Source: Nitrospira sp. (lineage in GTDB: Bacteria > Nitrospirota > Nitrospiria > Nitrospirales > Nitrospiraceae). Taken from it: a stretch of 64,000 nt of DNA. The stretch lies in assembly GCA_029194535.1 (NCBI GenBank), contig JARFXR010000001.1, forward strand, positions 938,721-1,002,720, written 5' to 3'. The first letter of the stretch is position 1. Each line of letters starts with the position of its first letter. Of the stretch, positions 49,980 to 60,943 are shown one piece after another. Under the pieces are notes generated by a model. It was not told where the DNA came from, did no database searches, and worked only from the letters and a program-made list of their open reading frames with translations. A program made the position numbers and the translations under genes.

Positions 49980-51304
49980 TCGGCATCGTCGGCGCCGGTT
50001 TGGCCGGTCTCAGTACCGCATATCACCTGTCGGGCCTTCACTATCGTATCTACGAACGGGAACAGGAGGTGGGTGGACTGTGTCGGTCCTATCGCAAGGA
50101 CGGGTTCACCTTCGACTACACGGGACATCTGCTGCACTTCCGGCAGCCGGAGATCAAAGCGCTGGTGGAAAGGCTGCTTGCCGGCAAGCTGCAGCAACAC
50201 GGGAGAAAGTCGTTCATCTATTCGCATCAGACCTACACGGAATATCCGTTTCAGGTCAATACGTTCGGGCTGCCTCCTGAAGTGATCCGAGAGTGCCTGA
50301 TGGGATTCATCGCGACGCTGACGAAGCCGGTGGTGTCGATCGCGTCTCGGAACAGATCGTTCAAACAATGGATTCTCGACAACCTCGGGGACGGCATGGC
50401 CAAGCATTTCATGGTGCCGTTCAACGAGAAGTTGTGGCAGGTGTCGCTGGAAGAACTGACATCCGACTGGGTGTCCTGGCTCGTGCCTAAGCCGGAGCTC
50501 AAGGACGTCGTCAATGGGGCGCTGGGCATCAAGGACAAAGCCTTTGGCTACAACCCTTCATTCCTCTATCCGGCGAACGACGGGATCCGAGTCCTGCCCG
50601 AGTCGTTCCTGTCCGGTATCGATCAAGTGGAACGCGAGTGTGAGTTGATCGAGGTGGATACGAGGCGCCGTCGAGCGTTCTTTCACGACCGGCGGCGAGG
50701 AGAGACCAGAACCGAGCACTACGAATCCCTCGTCTCAACTATCCCCGTGACCGAGCTGATCCATCGCTGCCTGGACTTTCCTCAGCGTTTGAAAGAGGCC
50801 GCGGCGGGGCTTCGCTGGGTGTCGGTGTATAACGTCAATCTTGGCGTATCTCGGGAACAGGTCTCCGACAAGCACTGGATCTATTTCCCTGAGCCGGGGT
50901 ACCCCTTCTACCGTGTCGGCTTTCCCATGAATTTTTCTTCGTCGCTCGGCCGGATCGGGTGCAGTTCCATGTACGTGGAAATCTCCCATCGACCGGAGGA
51001 GCAGCATTCAGCAGAGCAGTTGGTCGAACAGGCCCGTTCTGGTTTGGAGAAAACCGGAATCTTGCGCCCGGACGACGAACTCGTCGTGGCCGATGTCAAG
51101 GACTTGCGGTACGCCTACGTCTACTTCGATCGCCATCGTGTCCGTGCAATTCCCGCCATTCTTGCCGAACTCGAACGGCGTGGAATCTATTCCATCGGCC
51201 GGTATGGACGTTGGGAGCACACCTCGATGGAAGATGCGATCGGACAAGGCAAGCAATTGGCGGAACGGCTGAGAGGGCAACTGGCGCAGCCAGTGACGGC
51301 GTGA
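49976..51304 (+). CDS. FAD-dependent oxidoreductase of the UGM/PPO-like group
   Basis: Flavoprotein of 442 aa with an N-terminal FAD-binding motif IGIVGAGLAGLSTAYHL and YEREQEVGGLCRSYRKDGF, FDYTGHLLHF. Such FAD proteins recur in surface polysaccharide clusters and are related to UDP-galactopyranose mutase and protoporphyrinogen oxidase. The C-terminus carries GRYGRWEHTSMEDAIGQGKQ, the usual FAD-closing segment. The first four bases overlap the previous gene. It may modify or isomerise a nucleotide sugar; the reaction is not known. Confidence 0.78.
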   Translation: MIGIVGAGLAGLSTAYHLSGLHYRIYEREQEVGGLCRSYRKDGFTFDYTGHLLHFRQPEIKALVERLLAGKLQQHGRKSFIYSHQTYTEYPFQVNTFGLPPEVIRECLMGFIATLTKPVVSIASRNRSFKQWILDNLGDGMAKHFMVPFNEKLWQVSLEELTSDWVSWLVPKPELKDVVNGALGIKDKAFGYNPSFLYPANDGIRVLPESFLSGIDQVERECELIEVDTRRRRAFFHDRRRGETRTEHYESLVSTIPVTELIHRCLDFPQRLKEAAAGLRWVSVYNVNLGVSREQVSDKHWIYFPEPGYPFYRVGFPMNFSSSLGRIGCSSMYVEISHRPEEQHSAEQLVEQARSGLEKTGILRPDDELVVADVKDLRYAYVYFDRHRVRAIPAILAELERRGIYSIGRYGRWEHTSMEDAIGQGKQLAERLRGQLAQPVTA

Positions 51305-51313
51305 GCCTATCGC

Positions 51314-52501
51314 ATGGAAACGGTTTGCCATGTCATCACGAAACTCGAACTGGGTGGAGCGCAGGAGATCGCTCTGCATCTCGCCTCCCATCTTGACCCC
51401 GCGAAGTATCGCCCCGTGCTTGCCACCGGTCCGGGTGGCCTCCTCAATGACGACGCGAAGTCGATCCGGGCGCTTGAGGTCATCCTGTTGTCCTGGCTCG
51501 GGCGTCCGGTGCATCTCTTCGGGGACGTCGCGGCCCTGATCGAATTGATCGTTCTGTTTCGCCGTCTGCGTCCGACGATCGTCCATACGCACAGTTCGAA
51601 GGCGGGTATCCTTGGCCGATGGGCCGCCTGGTTCGCCGGCGTGCCGATTATCGTGCATACGATTCACGGGTTCGGCATCACTCCTGGGCAGTCGCCGCCG
51701 GTCCGACTGTTGTTCACCTGGCTCGAACGGATCACGGGATGGATTACGACTCATTGGATCGCCGTGGCGCGAGCCGATATCGACAGGGGCAAGGGCTGGG
51801 GGCTCTTTGAGAGGAACGTGTCGCTCATCAGGCCGGGAATCGATCCCAGACCGTTTCAGCTGCCGACTGATCCACGAGACCGCGAGGTCATGCGCGGTGA
51901 GTTTGGGGCCGGTCCTGATCACTGGTTGGTCGGCACGGTTGCGTGTCTCAAGCCTCAAAAAGCTCCGGAGCATTTCATGGCCGTGGCCAAGAACGTGTGC
52001 GAACGTCTCCCGCAGGCGAGGTTTCTGCTCATTGGAGACGGAGAATTGCGTCAGCTGGTGGAGTCGTTGATCGGCCGATATGGTCTTGAAGATCGCGTCC
52101 GTCTGGCCGGATGGCGAAGGGATGTTCCCGCGTCCATGAAGGCGATGGACGCCTTTGTACTGACCTCTCGTTGGGAAGGGCTGCCCCGTGTCGTTCTCGA
52201 AGCCAGGGCCACAGGACTTCCCATCGTGGCGACCAACGTGGGTGGAGTGCAGGAGGCCATGGCGACTCACCGGTCGAGCGTGGTGGTCGATGACGGAGAT
52301 GTGGAGGCCATGTCGGTCTCGCTCGTGCGACTGTATCGTCAGAGTCGCGAGTCGCTTGACAATGTAAAGCAACGGGAGGATTCGCTTCCGCTCGAATTTC
52401 ATATCGACTACATGGTGCATCAATATGAAACGTTATATGGGGAGCTGTTGGAAGGACGCCGCGATGAGCTGCGGTCTCAAGCGCTCGGGCTCTTGCGATG
52501 A
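51314..52501 (+). CDS. GT4 family glycosyltransferase
   Basis: GT-B transferase of 395 aa. It opens VCHVITKLELGGAQEIALHL and has THSSKAGILGRWAAWFAG, HTIHGFGI, then LIGDGELRQLVESLI and the donor-site EGLPRVVLEARATGLPIVATNVGG with the E-x7-E pattern. The start lies 9 bases after the FAD-enzyme gene, so they share a transcript. Role: addition of a sugar to the lipid-linked glycan or its precursor. Confidence 0.9.
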   Translation: METVCHVITKLELGGAQEIALHLASHLDPAKYRPVLATGPGGLLNDDAKSIRALEVILLSWLGRPVHLFGDVAALIELIVLFRRLRPTIVHTHSSKAGILGRWAAWFAGVPIIVHTIHGFGITPGQSPPVRLLFTWLERITGWITTHWIAVARADIDRGKGWGLFERNVSLIRPGIDPRPFQLPTDPRDREVMRGEFGAGPDHWLVGTVACLKPQKAPEHFMAVAKNVCERLPQARFLLIGDGELRQLVESLIGRYGLEDRVRLAGWRRDVPASMKAMDAFVLTSRWEGLPRVVLEARATGLPIVATNVGGVQEAMATHRSSVVVDDGDVEAMSVSLVRLYRQSRESLDNVKQREDSLPLEFHIDYMVHQYETLYGELLEGRRDELRSQALGLLR

Positions 52502-52601
52502 CTGTCCCTCCCCTGTATCTGTTCCTTCTGGGCGAATCCGGTATACTGTCTGAGGTTGCCGTCTGGACGCCCGCATGTGCGGCACGACATTGGCCGATCG
52601 C

Positions 52602-53618
52602 ATGAAAATCTTTGTCGCCGGAATAGTCCTCACGTTGAATCTATTGCGCCTGGGGTTCGCCTCCGGCCAGGATCTCTCACCGCGGGAAATCTACGAACAG
52701 GCTTCACCGGCCGTCGTGATGGTGATGGGGCATCCGGACGGAACCGGAGAGAAGGGGAGCGGGGGAACTGGTTCGATCATTCGGTCGGACGGCTACGTGC
52801 TCACTAACGCGCATGTCGTCATTGACGAACGGACGGGACGACCCTTCCCGCGCCTGTCGGTTTTCTTGAAACCCCCGCGTGTGACCGGCAACTCACAGTC
52901 GGATCTTTCGCGCATGATCCGGGCGAAAATCGTCGGCTATTCTCAGCAGTTGGACCTCGCACTGTTGAAACTTGACTCGGTGAGCGGTCCCTTGCCGACC
53001 GTGGGGCTGGATGACTCAACGGGGACAAGGATCGGCGACCGGGTGGCGGCCATCGGACATCCGGAGCAGGGAGGTCTCTGGACGTTGACCACCGGCGTCA
53101 TCAGTGCCGAGGTAGATAACTTCAACGGTGTGCAGGGCAAGAATGTCTTTCAGACAGAAACAGGACTGAATCGGGGCAACAGCGGCGGTCCACTCCTGGA
53201 CACCAGTGGGCGTATGATCGGGGTGAATACCGCCATCGCCCGCGTGGCGTCCGACGGCCTGCCAATCACAAGCATCAGCTTCTCGCTCAAGTCCAATGTC
53301 GCGGCGCAATGGCTCCGTGAGCAGGGGATCGGCGGGCGTTCGGACGTCGGGGTCGTGGCGCCGCCGACTCAGACACAGGCCGTATCAGAAATGCTTTCAC
53401 CGTCCCTTCCGCCTCCTGCCAAGCCGGTCCAACCTTCCTCGGCGGAAACCCCAACCAAACCGACAAAGCCAGATCTCAAGCAGGCGAAGCCCGATCAGGC
53501 AAGACCGGATCCCGCGCGCCCCTACAATCTCGACAAGCTGGTCAGTGAACGAGCCAGAGCCGAAGCGGAACTGACCGACATGATCAACGAAATGCGTGGT
53601 CGAATGAAGGAGCGGTGA
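52602..53618 (+). CDS. HtrA/DegP-like trypsin-type serine protease
   Basis: Exported protease of 338 aa. A signal peptide (KIFVAGIVLTLNLLRLGFASG) precedes an S1C domain with the catalytic triad: His in GYVLTNAHVV, Asp in QQLDLALLKLD and Ser in NRGNSGGPLLD. No PDZ domain follows; the C-terminus is a Pro/Lys-rich linker and a charged helix (SERARAEAELTDMINEMRG). It likely handles misfolded envelope proteins. The ATG at 52602 is chosen because the signal peptide begins there; 52575 is the longer alternative. A TATACT lies at 52542 without a good -35 partner. Confidence 0.86.
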   Translation: MKIFVAGIVLTLNLLRLGFASGQDLSPREIYEQASPAVVMVMGHPDGTGEKGSGGTGSIIRSDGYVLTNAHVVIDERTGRPFPRLSVFLKPPRVTGNSQSDLSRMIRAKIVGYSQQLDLALLKLDSVSGPLPTVGLDDSTGTRIGDRVAAIGHPEQGGLWTLTTGVISAEVDNFNGVQGKNVFQTETGLNRGNSGGPLLDTSGRMIGVNTAIARVASDGLPITSISFSLKSNVAAQWLREQGIGGRSDVGVVAPPTQTQAVSEMLSPSLPPPAKPVQPSSAETPTKPTKPDLKQAKPDQARPDPARPYNLDKLVSERARAEAELTDMINEMRGRMKER

Positions 53619-53640
53619 CGATCGGATGGTCGAACGGCCT

Positions 53641-54756
53641 TTATCGATTCATATCCGGATCATGGCTTCCCAAGGTGGCCATCGACGGCTTGGATAGTGA
53701 ATGAACCAGAGCCTCACCCAGTCGTTGAGAAAACAGTCTGGCTCCCTCACCGCTGAGATGCCGCATGTCGGAAAAATAGCAATCGGGATTCTCAACATCC
53801 AGGATCCCTAGGTCGACAAAGGTAACTCCCCTCCGATGCGCCCACTGGTGCAGCAAGAGCGAGTTCATTTCATAGTCGCGGCGTCGAGCAAACGTGTCAA
53901 TGACGACCGGGTTGGTGGGCGAGGCGAAGAGAGCCAGTTCTCGTCCTTCCCGCCGGACGCTCTCCAGTAGATGATCGAAAAACCCTCCGTCTCGTGTCAG
54001 CGAGATCCAGGCCTCGGGGGCCAGAGGTTGGAAATCCCTTGGCGGATTGTACTGCGCCTTCCATCGACGCAATTCCTCTGCGTAGCCTTCCCGATCATGC
54101 GCAAGCTCGTAATGAGGTTCGAAGCCGTGAAAGGCTGCTCCGGACTTTCGAGAGTTGAATCTCAGAGGCTGCGCAGGGAGAAAAGTCGTGGGAATCAGCA
54201 AGTTCTTCACCGCTGAGGCGTACCGGACGGTCCAGAGCCACGAGAAGAGCCGATAGCCCAGCGCCGTATCCCAACTGTCTCGTCTGCACAATGAACGGAG
54301 ACCCAGATCTTCGCCGAATGCCGACGTGAGGACGGGTTCCTGCAGCGCTGCGCATTGGGCCTGAGGATGCGCGATGATCTGATGGGCGTCGATCATCTGG
54401 ACTCCGAGCACGACGATACGAGTATGGTTCAGGCTGGGATGCCTTAAGAGCGGGGGCAGCAGGGCAGGCCACCAGGATGCTCCGAATCCATCGAACGCAT
54501 GATTGAAGGCGTGCGCTTCGACGCCGACGCGACGGAACGCCTTGTCGATCTCCTGCGGATGAATGCCCCATCTGATCTCTGAATCGCCGGCGAATAGAAC
54601 GTTCCAATACGGAAACGCATCGCGTTCGACGAGCTGTGCATCGATGCTCTGACTGTTGCTATATGAAACGTGATGAAACAGAGAGGCGCGCAGTGCTCCC
54701 TCAAGGCCGGCCAGGACACAGGCGCACAAGAGAATGGAGAAAGCGAGTCTCGGCAT
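53641..54756 (-). CDS. SGNH-like hydrolase/acyltransferase partner of the MBOAT protein
   Basis: Membrane-anchored periplasmic protein of 371 aa. An N-terminal anchor (LAFSILLCACVLAGLEGALRA) leads into an SGNH fold with a block I-like LFAGDSEIRWG (Ser in GDS) and a block V DMRHLSGEGARLF holding the D-x-x-H dyad. It lies one base downstream of the MBOAT stop codon, a classical MBOAT/SGNH (AlgI-AlgJ or DltB-DltD) pair that acylates exported glycan. A longer N-terminus from 54891 has no support. Confidence 0.8.
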   Translation of the reverse strand: MPRLAFSILLCACVLAGLEGALRASLFHHVSYSNSQSIDAQLVERDAFPYWNVLFAGDSEIRWGIHPQEIDKAFRRVGVEAHAFNHAFDGFGASWWPALLPPLLRHPSLNHTRIVVLGVQMIDAHQIIAHPQAQCAALQEPVLTSAFGEDLGLRSLCRRDSWDTALGYRLFSWLWTVRYASAVKNLLIPTTFLPAQPLRFNSRKSGAAFHGFEPHYELAHDREGYAEELRRWKAQYNPPRDFQPLAPEAWISLTRDGGFFDHLLESVRREGRELALFASPTNPVVIDTFARRRDYEMNSLLLHQWAHRRGVTFVDLGILDVENPDCYFSDMRHLSGEGARLFSQRLGEALVHSLSKPSMATLGSHDPDMNR

Positions 54757-54757
54757 C

Positions 54758-56167
54758 TCAAAACTGGAAATAGATGAACGGATGTGTCTCGGGCGCTCCC
54801 AGGACGACCGCACCCAGAAGCAGAGAGAATGCGCAGGCGAAGGAGACTCCCTCCGGTATCCGGTCCTCGACGAGAGCTCGGATTGCCCCATGGATGGGAA
54901 CTTGCAAGATGAACAGGGCGATCGCGAGGGAGGTGACCTGCATGACCGTCGGGGTCACGACTCCGAAGTCTTGACCGATCAAAAAGGATCTGGTGATCGA
55001 GAGCGCCTGCCCGACATCCATCGCACGGAAGAAAATCCAGCCGATCAGGATGACGAACATGGTATAGCACCATCCGAGTGCACGGCCGAGGACGTTCAGA
55101 AGACCGAGCGGCTCAGTATCGTCGTATCGACGAATCTTCTGAATCATATGTTCGAGAGACAACGCGATGCCGTGCAACAGGCCCCAAAGAATAAATGTAT
55201 AATTGGCGCCATGCCAAAGCCCGCCGAGGAACATCGTAATGACCAATGCGAAGACCGTGCGCGCCGGCCCCTGACGGGACCCACCAAGAGGCTTATAGAG
55301 GTAGTCGCGCAGCCACTGTGACAGAGTGACATGCCACCGTCTCCAGAACTCGCGTAAGGAACCGGCGAGATATGGCAGCTGGAAATTGATAGGCAGTTCA
55401 ATCCCGTACATGTGCGCCAACCCCACGGCCATCGTCGAGTAGCCCCAAAAGTCGGCGTAGATTTGACTGCCGAACCCATAAGCGGCGGCCCAGGACTCGA
55501 GACGAGTATGCCCGAATGGGCGAGCGAAGAGGGTATTCACCTGGGAGGCGAGACCGTCTGCAAAAACCATCTTCAAGAACAACCCGATCGTAAAAATCGC
55601 CAAGCCCGCGAGCACACGGGTGCGGGTGCACTGAAAAGGCCCCTTGACCTGAGGCATCAGCTGATGCGCCCGGCAGATCGGACCGGCGACGAGCTGAGGA
55701 AAGAAGGCTTTAAACAGCAGGACTACGGAAAAGCTCGACTCGGGAGGAGTCTGTTTTCTATGGACGTCGATGACGTACCCGAGTGCCTGGAAAGTAATGA
55801 AGCTGATGCCGAGTGGGAGGATGATGTGAAGACTCTTGCGGTCGTAGGATGCGAGGAACCCCAGGTCCGTAAGAATATCTCCGATGAACAAGGTGTACTT
55901 GAAGACAATCAGCATTCCGAGCAGGGAGGCCGCCGCAATCCAGACGGGCCATGTCGAGGAGGTGGAGCCCGCATGCCGGGCGCACACCCATGCGATGAAT
56001 ACCATGCCGATGAGCATGGGAACGTAGGCCATGTTCCAGTAGCCGTAGAACAGGAGACTGCTGAAGAGCAACACGAGTTGTTTGAGTCGGTTCGAAGGGG
56101 CCAGCCAGAACAGGATAAGGGACAGCGGAAGGAAAAGGCCGGCGAACACGAATGAGTCGAACAGCAT
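54758..56167 (-). CDS. MBOAT family membrane-bound O-acyltransferase (AlgI/DltB-like)
   Basis: Polytopic enzyme of 469 aa that carries acyl groups across the inner membrane. It begins FAGLFLPLSLILFWLAP with FSSLLFYGYWNM, and has the catalytic-region MFLGGLWHGANYTFILWGLLHG holding the conserved His, plus WRRWHVTLSQWLRDYLY. Pairing with the SGNH gene makes glycan acetylation the likely job. The ATG has GAGGG upstream. Just upstream, within 20 bases, is the end of a remnant gene. Confidence 0.92.
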   Translation of the reverse strand: MLFDSFVFAGLFLPLSLILFWLAPSNRLKQLVLLFSSLLFYGYWNMAYVPMLIGMVFIAWVCARHAGSTSSTWPVWIAAASLLGMLIVFKYTLFIGDILTDLGFLASYDRKSLHIILPLGISFITFQALGYVIDVHRKQTPPESSFSVVLLFKAFFPQLVAGPICRAHQLMPQVKGPFQCTRTRVLAGLAIFTIGLFLKMVFADGLASQVNTLFARPFGHTRLESWAAAYGFGSQIYADFWGYSTMAVGLAHMYGIELPINFQLPYLAGSLREFWRRWHVTLSQWLRDYLYKPLGGSRQGPARTVFALVITMFLGGLWHGANYTFILWGLLHGIALSLEHMIQKIRRYDDTEPLGLLNVLGRALGWCYTMFVILIGWIFFRAMDVGQALSITRSFLIGQDFGVVTPTVMQVTSLAIALFILQVPIHGAIRALVEDRIPEGVSFACAFSLLLGAVVLGAPETHPFIYFQF

Positions 56168-56176
56168 GCGGAGCCC

Positions 56177-56410
56177 TCACACCGTTGGACGTTTCTTTGC
56201 CACCAGAATGGGCTGATAGAACGTCCCCTTCCGCCCAGAATGAGGATGTATTGTCCAGCCCGGTCCCCCCATCATTCCGTCGAAGGCCTCCACTTCCAAG
56301 TGTTGAAGAATCCTCGACGTAAGATTCCCGGTGCAAACTCAAACACGTGTCCAAGGAAAGTCGGGCGATAGGTCTTGAAGCCTCTGCTGACCAGCTTCAA
56401 CAGGCATGGG
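56177..56410 (-). pseudogene. Remnant of an unidentified gene, frame-shifted and 5'-truncated
   Basis: Between the glycosyltransferase end and the MBOAT start, two overlapping minus-strand frames each read like real protein. An upstream frame gives LVSRGFKTYRPTFLGHVFEF then stops at about 56281. A second frame carries on with FDGMMGGPGWTIHPHSGRKG and FYQPILVAKKRPTV up to a stop at 56177-56179. Joined by a one-frame shift they would make a C-terminal fragment of about 75 residues. No start codon exists, so this looks like the tail of a gene lost by deletion. I do not know its family. A sequencing frameshift is possible. Confidence 0.4.
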
Positions 56411-57545
56411 AGCGTCTCTCATTGATTGTCCGATCGAAGATGGACGCAAGCTGATCTTCGAGCGTACTGACGGCAAACTGCGACGCGCAGTATGTGCGTG
56501 CAATGTCGACAGCCCGCCTGCGATAGGCAGGATCATCGAGGAGGCGGCGGAGCGATCCATGCCAGTCGGCTGCCACCAACTCACCGCCGTTTTTCGGCAC
56601 GACTTCGCCGTACACCGCCATGTTTGAGGCAGCTATCGGAATGCCGCAGGCGCTGTACTCGATAAACTTCGTCGGTGCCTTGCACCGGTTGAAGGGGATA
56701 TCGGCAAGCGGAGCGAGGCCGATATCCCAGCCCAGGTCGGTGAGCGCCCGAAGAAAATCCACGTACGACGTTCTGACCTCGATACGCCGGACACGACCCT
56801 CGAACCGAAGCAGCCGGGACGGTATCTGGATCGTGCCGAAGACTTCAAAAGCAAGATGTGGTCGCTCGTCGAGTAGGCGGGCGATGGCCGGCACTGCCAG
56901 ATCGAGATCTGCCTGGTGACCTTTGGACCCCATGTATCCGATCACGGGATGCGTTGCGGGAGGAGTCGACTTGGCGGGAAGCTCGTCCCCGAGGTATGGA
57001 GCGTAAATCCCATGTATCACATACTGGGTCGGGAAGCGCTCTCGCACCAATGCCGCGAGATACGCGGTGGAGGCATAGACGAGGTCGCTCTCTTGAATCA
57101 GCCGCCTCCGACATTCCACGGTTTGAGGATTGCCCTGCCGCTCCTGGATCTCCCTGCCGAGGGATTCGGGAATCTCCAGCAGATCGTCGTCAAGATGATA
57201 AATAACCGGTATGGCTCGTTGTCTGAAGTACGCGAGGATCTCCATGCCAAACGGCAGGCCATACCGGCTCATGACGACGATGTCGGGGCAGAAGGTCTCA
57301 GCCCACTGGATCCAGCACTGCGTTCCGGACATCGCCGCTCGTTGCTGGGACACGACCGCGAAATTGATCGCGCCGCGTAGGTGAAGCCGGCGCAACGGAA
57401 TATCGAAACTGATGTAATAGGTGGCGTTCAGATGTTCGGTCAAGATGAGGATATTGCGCCGACCGGTATGACCTGCCAACATAAGATCGTACAGGCCGGC
57501 GTTGGCGGATTTGCGGGGGACCCACTGGCGGATGAATGATGTCAT
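56397..57545 (-). CDS. GT4-like glycosyltransferase
   Basis: GT-B transferase of 382 aa. Visible pieces are HLDDDLLEIPESLG, VYASTAYLAALVRERF, then VIGYMGSKGHQADLDLA and the donor-site CKAPTKFIEYSACGIPIAASNM with the conserved Glu. The first 90 residues are unusual, with LAGHTGRRNILILTEHLNA. It follows the epimerase gene by 21 bases on the same strand. Its end overlaps a remnant gene, suggesting local rearrangement. Sugar and acceptor are unknown. Confidence 0.82.
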   Translation of the reverse strand: MTSFIRQWVPRKSANAGLYDLMLAGHTGRRNILILTEHLNATYYISFDIPLRRLHLRGAINFAVVSQQRAAMSGTQCWIQWAETFCPDIVVMSRYGLPFGMEILAYFRQRAIPVIYHLDDDLLEIPESLGREIQERQGNPQTVECRRRLIQESDLVYASTAYLAALVRERFPTQYVIHGIYAPYLGDELPAKSTPPATHPVIGYMGSKGHQADLDLAVPAIARLLDERPHLAFEVFGTIQIPSRLLRFEGRVRRIEVRTSYVDFLRALTDLGWDIGLAPLADIPFNRCKAPTKFIEYSACGIPIAASNMAVYGEVVPKNGGELVAADWHGSLRRLLDDPAYRRRAVDIARTYCASQFAVSTLEDQLASIFDRTINERRSHAC

Positions 57546-57566
57546 GGCATCGTCTCTGCGTCGGGC

Positions 57567-58670
57567 CTATGCAGCCTCCGTGCGGAGAACTTCTTGACGT
57601 GCCCAGTCCGCGAAAAGGCCGAGTCCTTTGTCCAGGGGCGTTCGCGGAGTCCACTGCAGAAGTCTTTCCGCGAGTCGAACGTCGGCGCAGGCATGTCGAA
57701 CGTCCCCCGGTCGAAACCGTCCGGTGACGGACCAGCCCTCTCTGCGGCATCCTAACGCGCTGATTAACATGCGCGCAGCATCGAGGATTGTCACGGCATG
57801 GCCGGATCCGATATCGATGATGGTGCCGTGCGGCAGCTCCCGGTTCCCGGCGGCCAGAAGTGCTGAGGCCACATCCTCCACGAACACAAAGTCTCTCGAA
57901 ATCAGACCGTCTTCGAAAATATCCAACGTCCGGCTGGACAAGAGTTGCTGCGCGAAGGCCGACAGCACGCCCGTGTAGGGATTGCGAAGCGATTGTCCCG
58001 GCCCATACACGTTCTGGAATCTTAAGATGGTGGTTCGCCACCCGGCGCCATGCCCGGCCTGGCAAAGCAGGTGTTCCTGCATCAGTTTGGTGGATGCGTA
58101 GACCGAAGCGGGGGAAGGAGGAAGGGCGGCGTGGCTCGGGATGGCCTGTATCGGGTCATGGGCGCCGTCGGCCACACGCACGGAAAAATCTCCTCGTGAC
58201 ATGGCCGCGCTCGTTCGCGGCAGACCCACGAATTCTCTGCCCGTTGCATCACGATAGCCTCCTTCTCCGTACACTGCCCGCGACGCGGCAAGAACAACCC
58301 GTTGCGTCACGGTCGAGGATTCCTGTCTCAGAGCTTCGATCAGATGGGCGGTGCCGATCACATTGACTTGGCAGTATCGGACCACCTCGTCATGGGATTG
58401 ACCGGTTCCCGTCTCGGCGGCGAGGTGATATATCACGTGCGGCTGAGCTTCCCGAATGACGCGGCGTAACGATGCCGCGTCGAGGATATCGATCTGAGCG
58501 AAGACAAGCCGGGATGTGGATCTCAGAAACACGGCATTGTCCCCATGCACTTGCCTATGGAGGTTATCGACAATCCAGATATTCGTGTCAGGCCTGTGTC
58601 GCTGCAGGGCGGCAGACAAGTGGGATCCAATAAACCCTGCGCCACCTGTGATCAATACTCGTGGTGCCAT
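57567..58670 (-). CDS. NAD-dependent epimerase/dehydratase (SDR family)
   Basis: Extended short-chain dehydrogenase of 367 aa that interconverts nucleotide sugars. The Rossmann motif is VLITGGAGFIGSHL, and the catalytic Tyr-x3-Lys appears in SVYASTKLMQEHLL; TILRFQNVYGPGQS is the family's substrate-loop region. RFRPGDVRHACADV resembles the nucleotide-sugar-binding RPGD loop of UDP-glucose 4-epimerases. The start at 58670 begins the Rossmann fold and is preferred over 58724. It is the first gene of a minus-strand glycan block. Confidence 0.87.
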   Translation of the reverse strand: MAPRVLITGGAGFIGSHLSAALQRHRPDTNIWIVDNLHRQVHGDNAVFLRSTSRLVFAQIDILDAASLRRVIREAQPHVIYHLAAETGTGQSHDEVVRYCQVNVIGTAHLIEALRQESSTVTQRVVLAASRAVYGEGGYRDATGREFVGLPRTSAAMSRGDFSVRVADGAHDPIQAIPSHAALPPSPASVYASTKLMQEHLLCQAGHGAGWRTTILRFQNVYGPGQSLRNPYTGVLSAFAQQLLSSRTLDIFEDGLISRDFVFVEDVASALLAAGNRELPHGTIIDIGSGHAVTILDAARMLISALGCRREGWSVTGRFRPGDVRHACADVRLAERLLQWTPRTPLDKGLGLFADWARQEVLRTEAA

Positions 58671-58933
58671 GGATGAATTGGTCAACCGACTCTGAATTGG
58701 CGCACGAGGAAGCGAGCTAACCACCCAAAAGATAAGCCTGCCGTTGAAATGAGGTCCCTCGACTCAGCAACCGCGGATTCGCGGATTCCTTCGGAAACGG
58801 TAGCCCGATTCTCAGAGGTTGGCAAGCCAATTCTGGAAAGTTCGAACCTCGGCGACTGGGAGAATGGAGGGAGAACCTGTCGACCGGTCCGTGCTTGTTT
58901 CGATACCGCACCAAGGGAGGGGAAGATCCAGGC

Positions 58934-60595
<1,662 letters not shown>

Positions 60596-60601
60596 GACGG
60601 A

Positions 60602-60913
60602 CTATTTTCCCTTCTTCCCGCCCTTCTTGGCTTCCGTGTCGATCACCTCACCGGTGGCCGCGTCGATGTGCACTTCGGTCACCTTGCCGTCGGCGCCGAC
60701 GATCTCGACCTCCCATACGGTTTTGCCGTGCTTCTTTTCGATCTCGGCCTCGACGGCGGTGCCCGGAACCTTTTCGAGCGCCGTCTTGATCGCCTGGTCG
60801 ATCGTCACCTTCGTGTCCTTGAGCAGGTCGACATGCTTGCCGCTCCAGGCTGGAACACTGAGCCCGGCAACCGTGCCGATCGTGAGTATCGCGGTGAGTA
60901 GATGAGTTCTCAT
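60602..60913 (-). CDS. PepSY-domain exported protein
   Basis: Small periplasmic protein of 103 aa. Signal peptide LLTAILTIGTVAGLSVPAWS is followed by one PepSY domain (TIDQAIKTALEKVPGTAVEAE, WEVEIVGADGKVTEVHID) and a Gly/Lys tail. PepSY domains bind or inhibit peptidases. GAGGAG precedes the ATG. It is probably co-transcribed with ilvD downstream, though no functional link is obvious. Confidence 0.85.
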   Translation of the reverse strand: MRTHLLTAILTIGTVAGLSVPAWSGKHVDLLKDTKVTIDQAIKTALEKVPGTAVEAEIEKKHGKTVWEVEIVGADGKVTEVHIDAATGEVIDTEAKKGGKKGK

Positions 60914-60943
60914 GGTGTATCTCCTCTCTGAAGTCGGACACTG

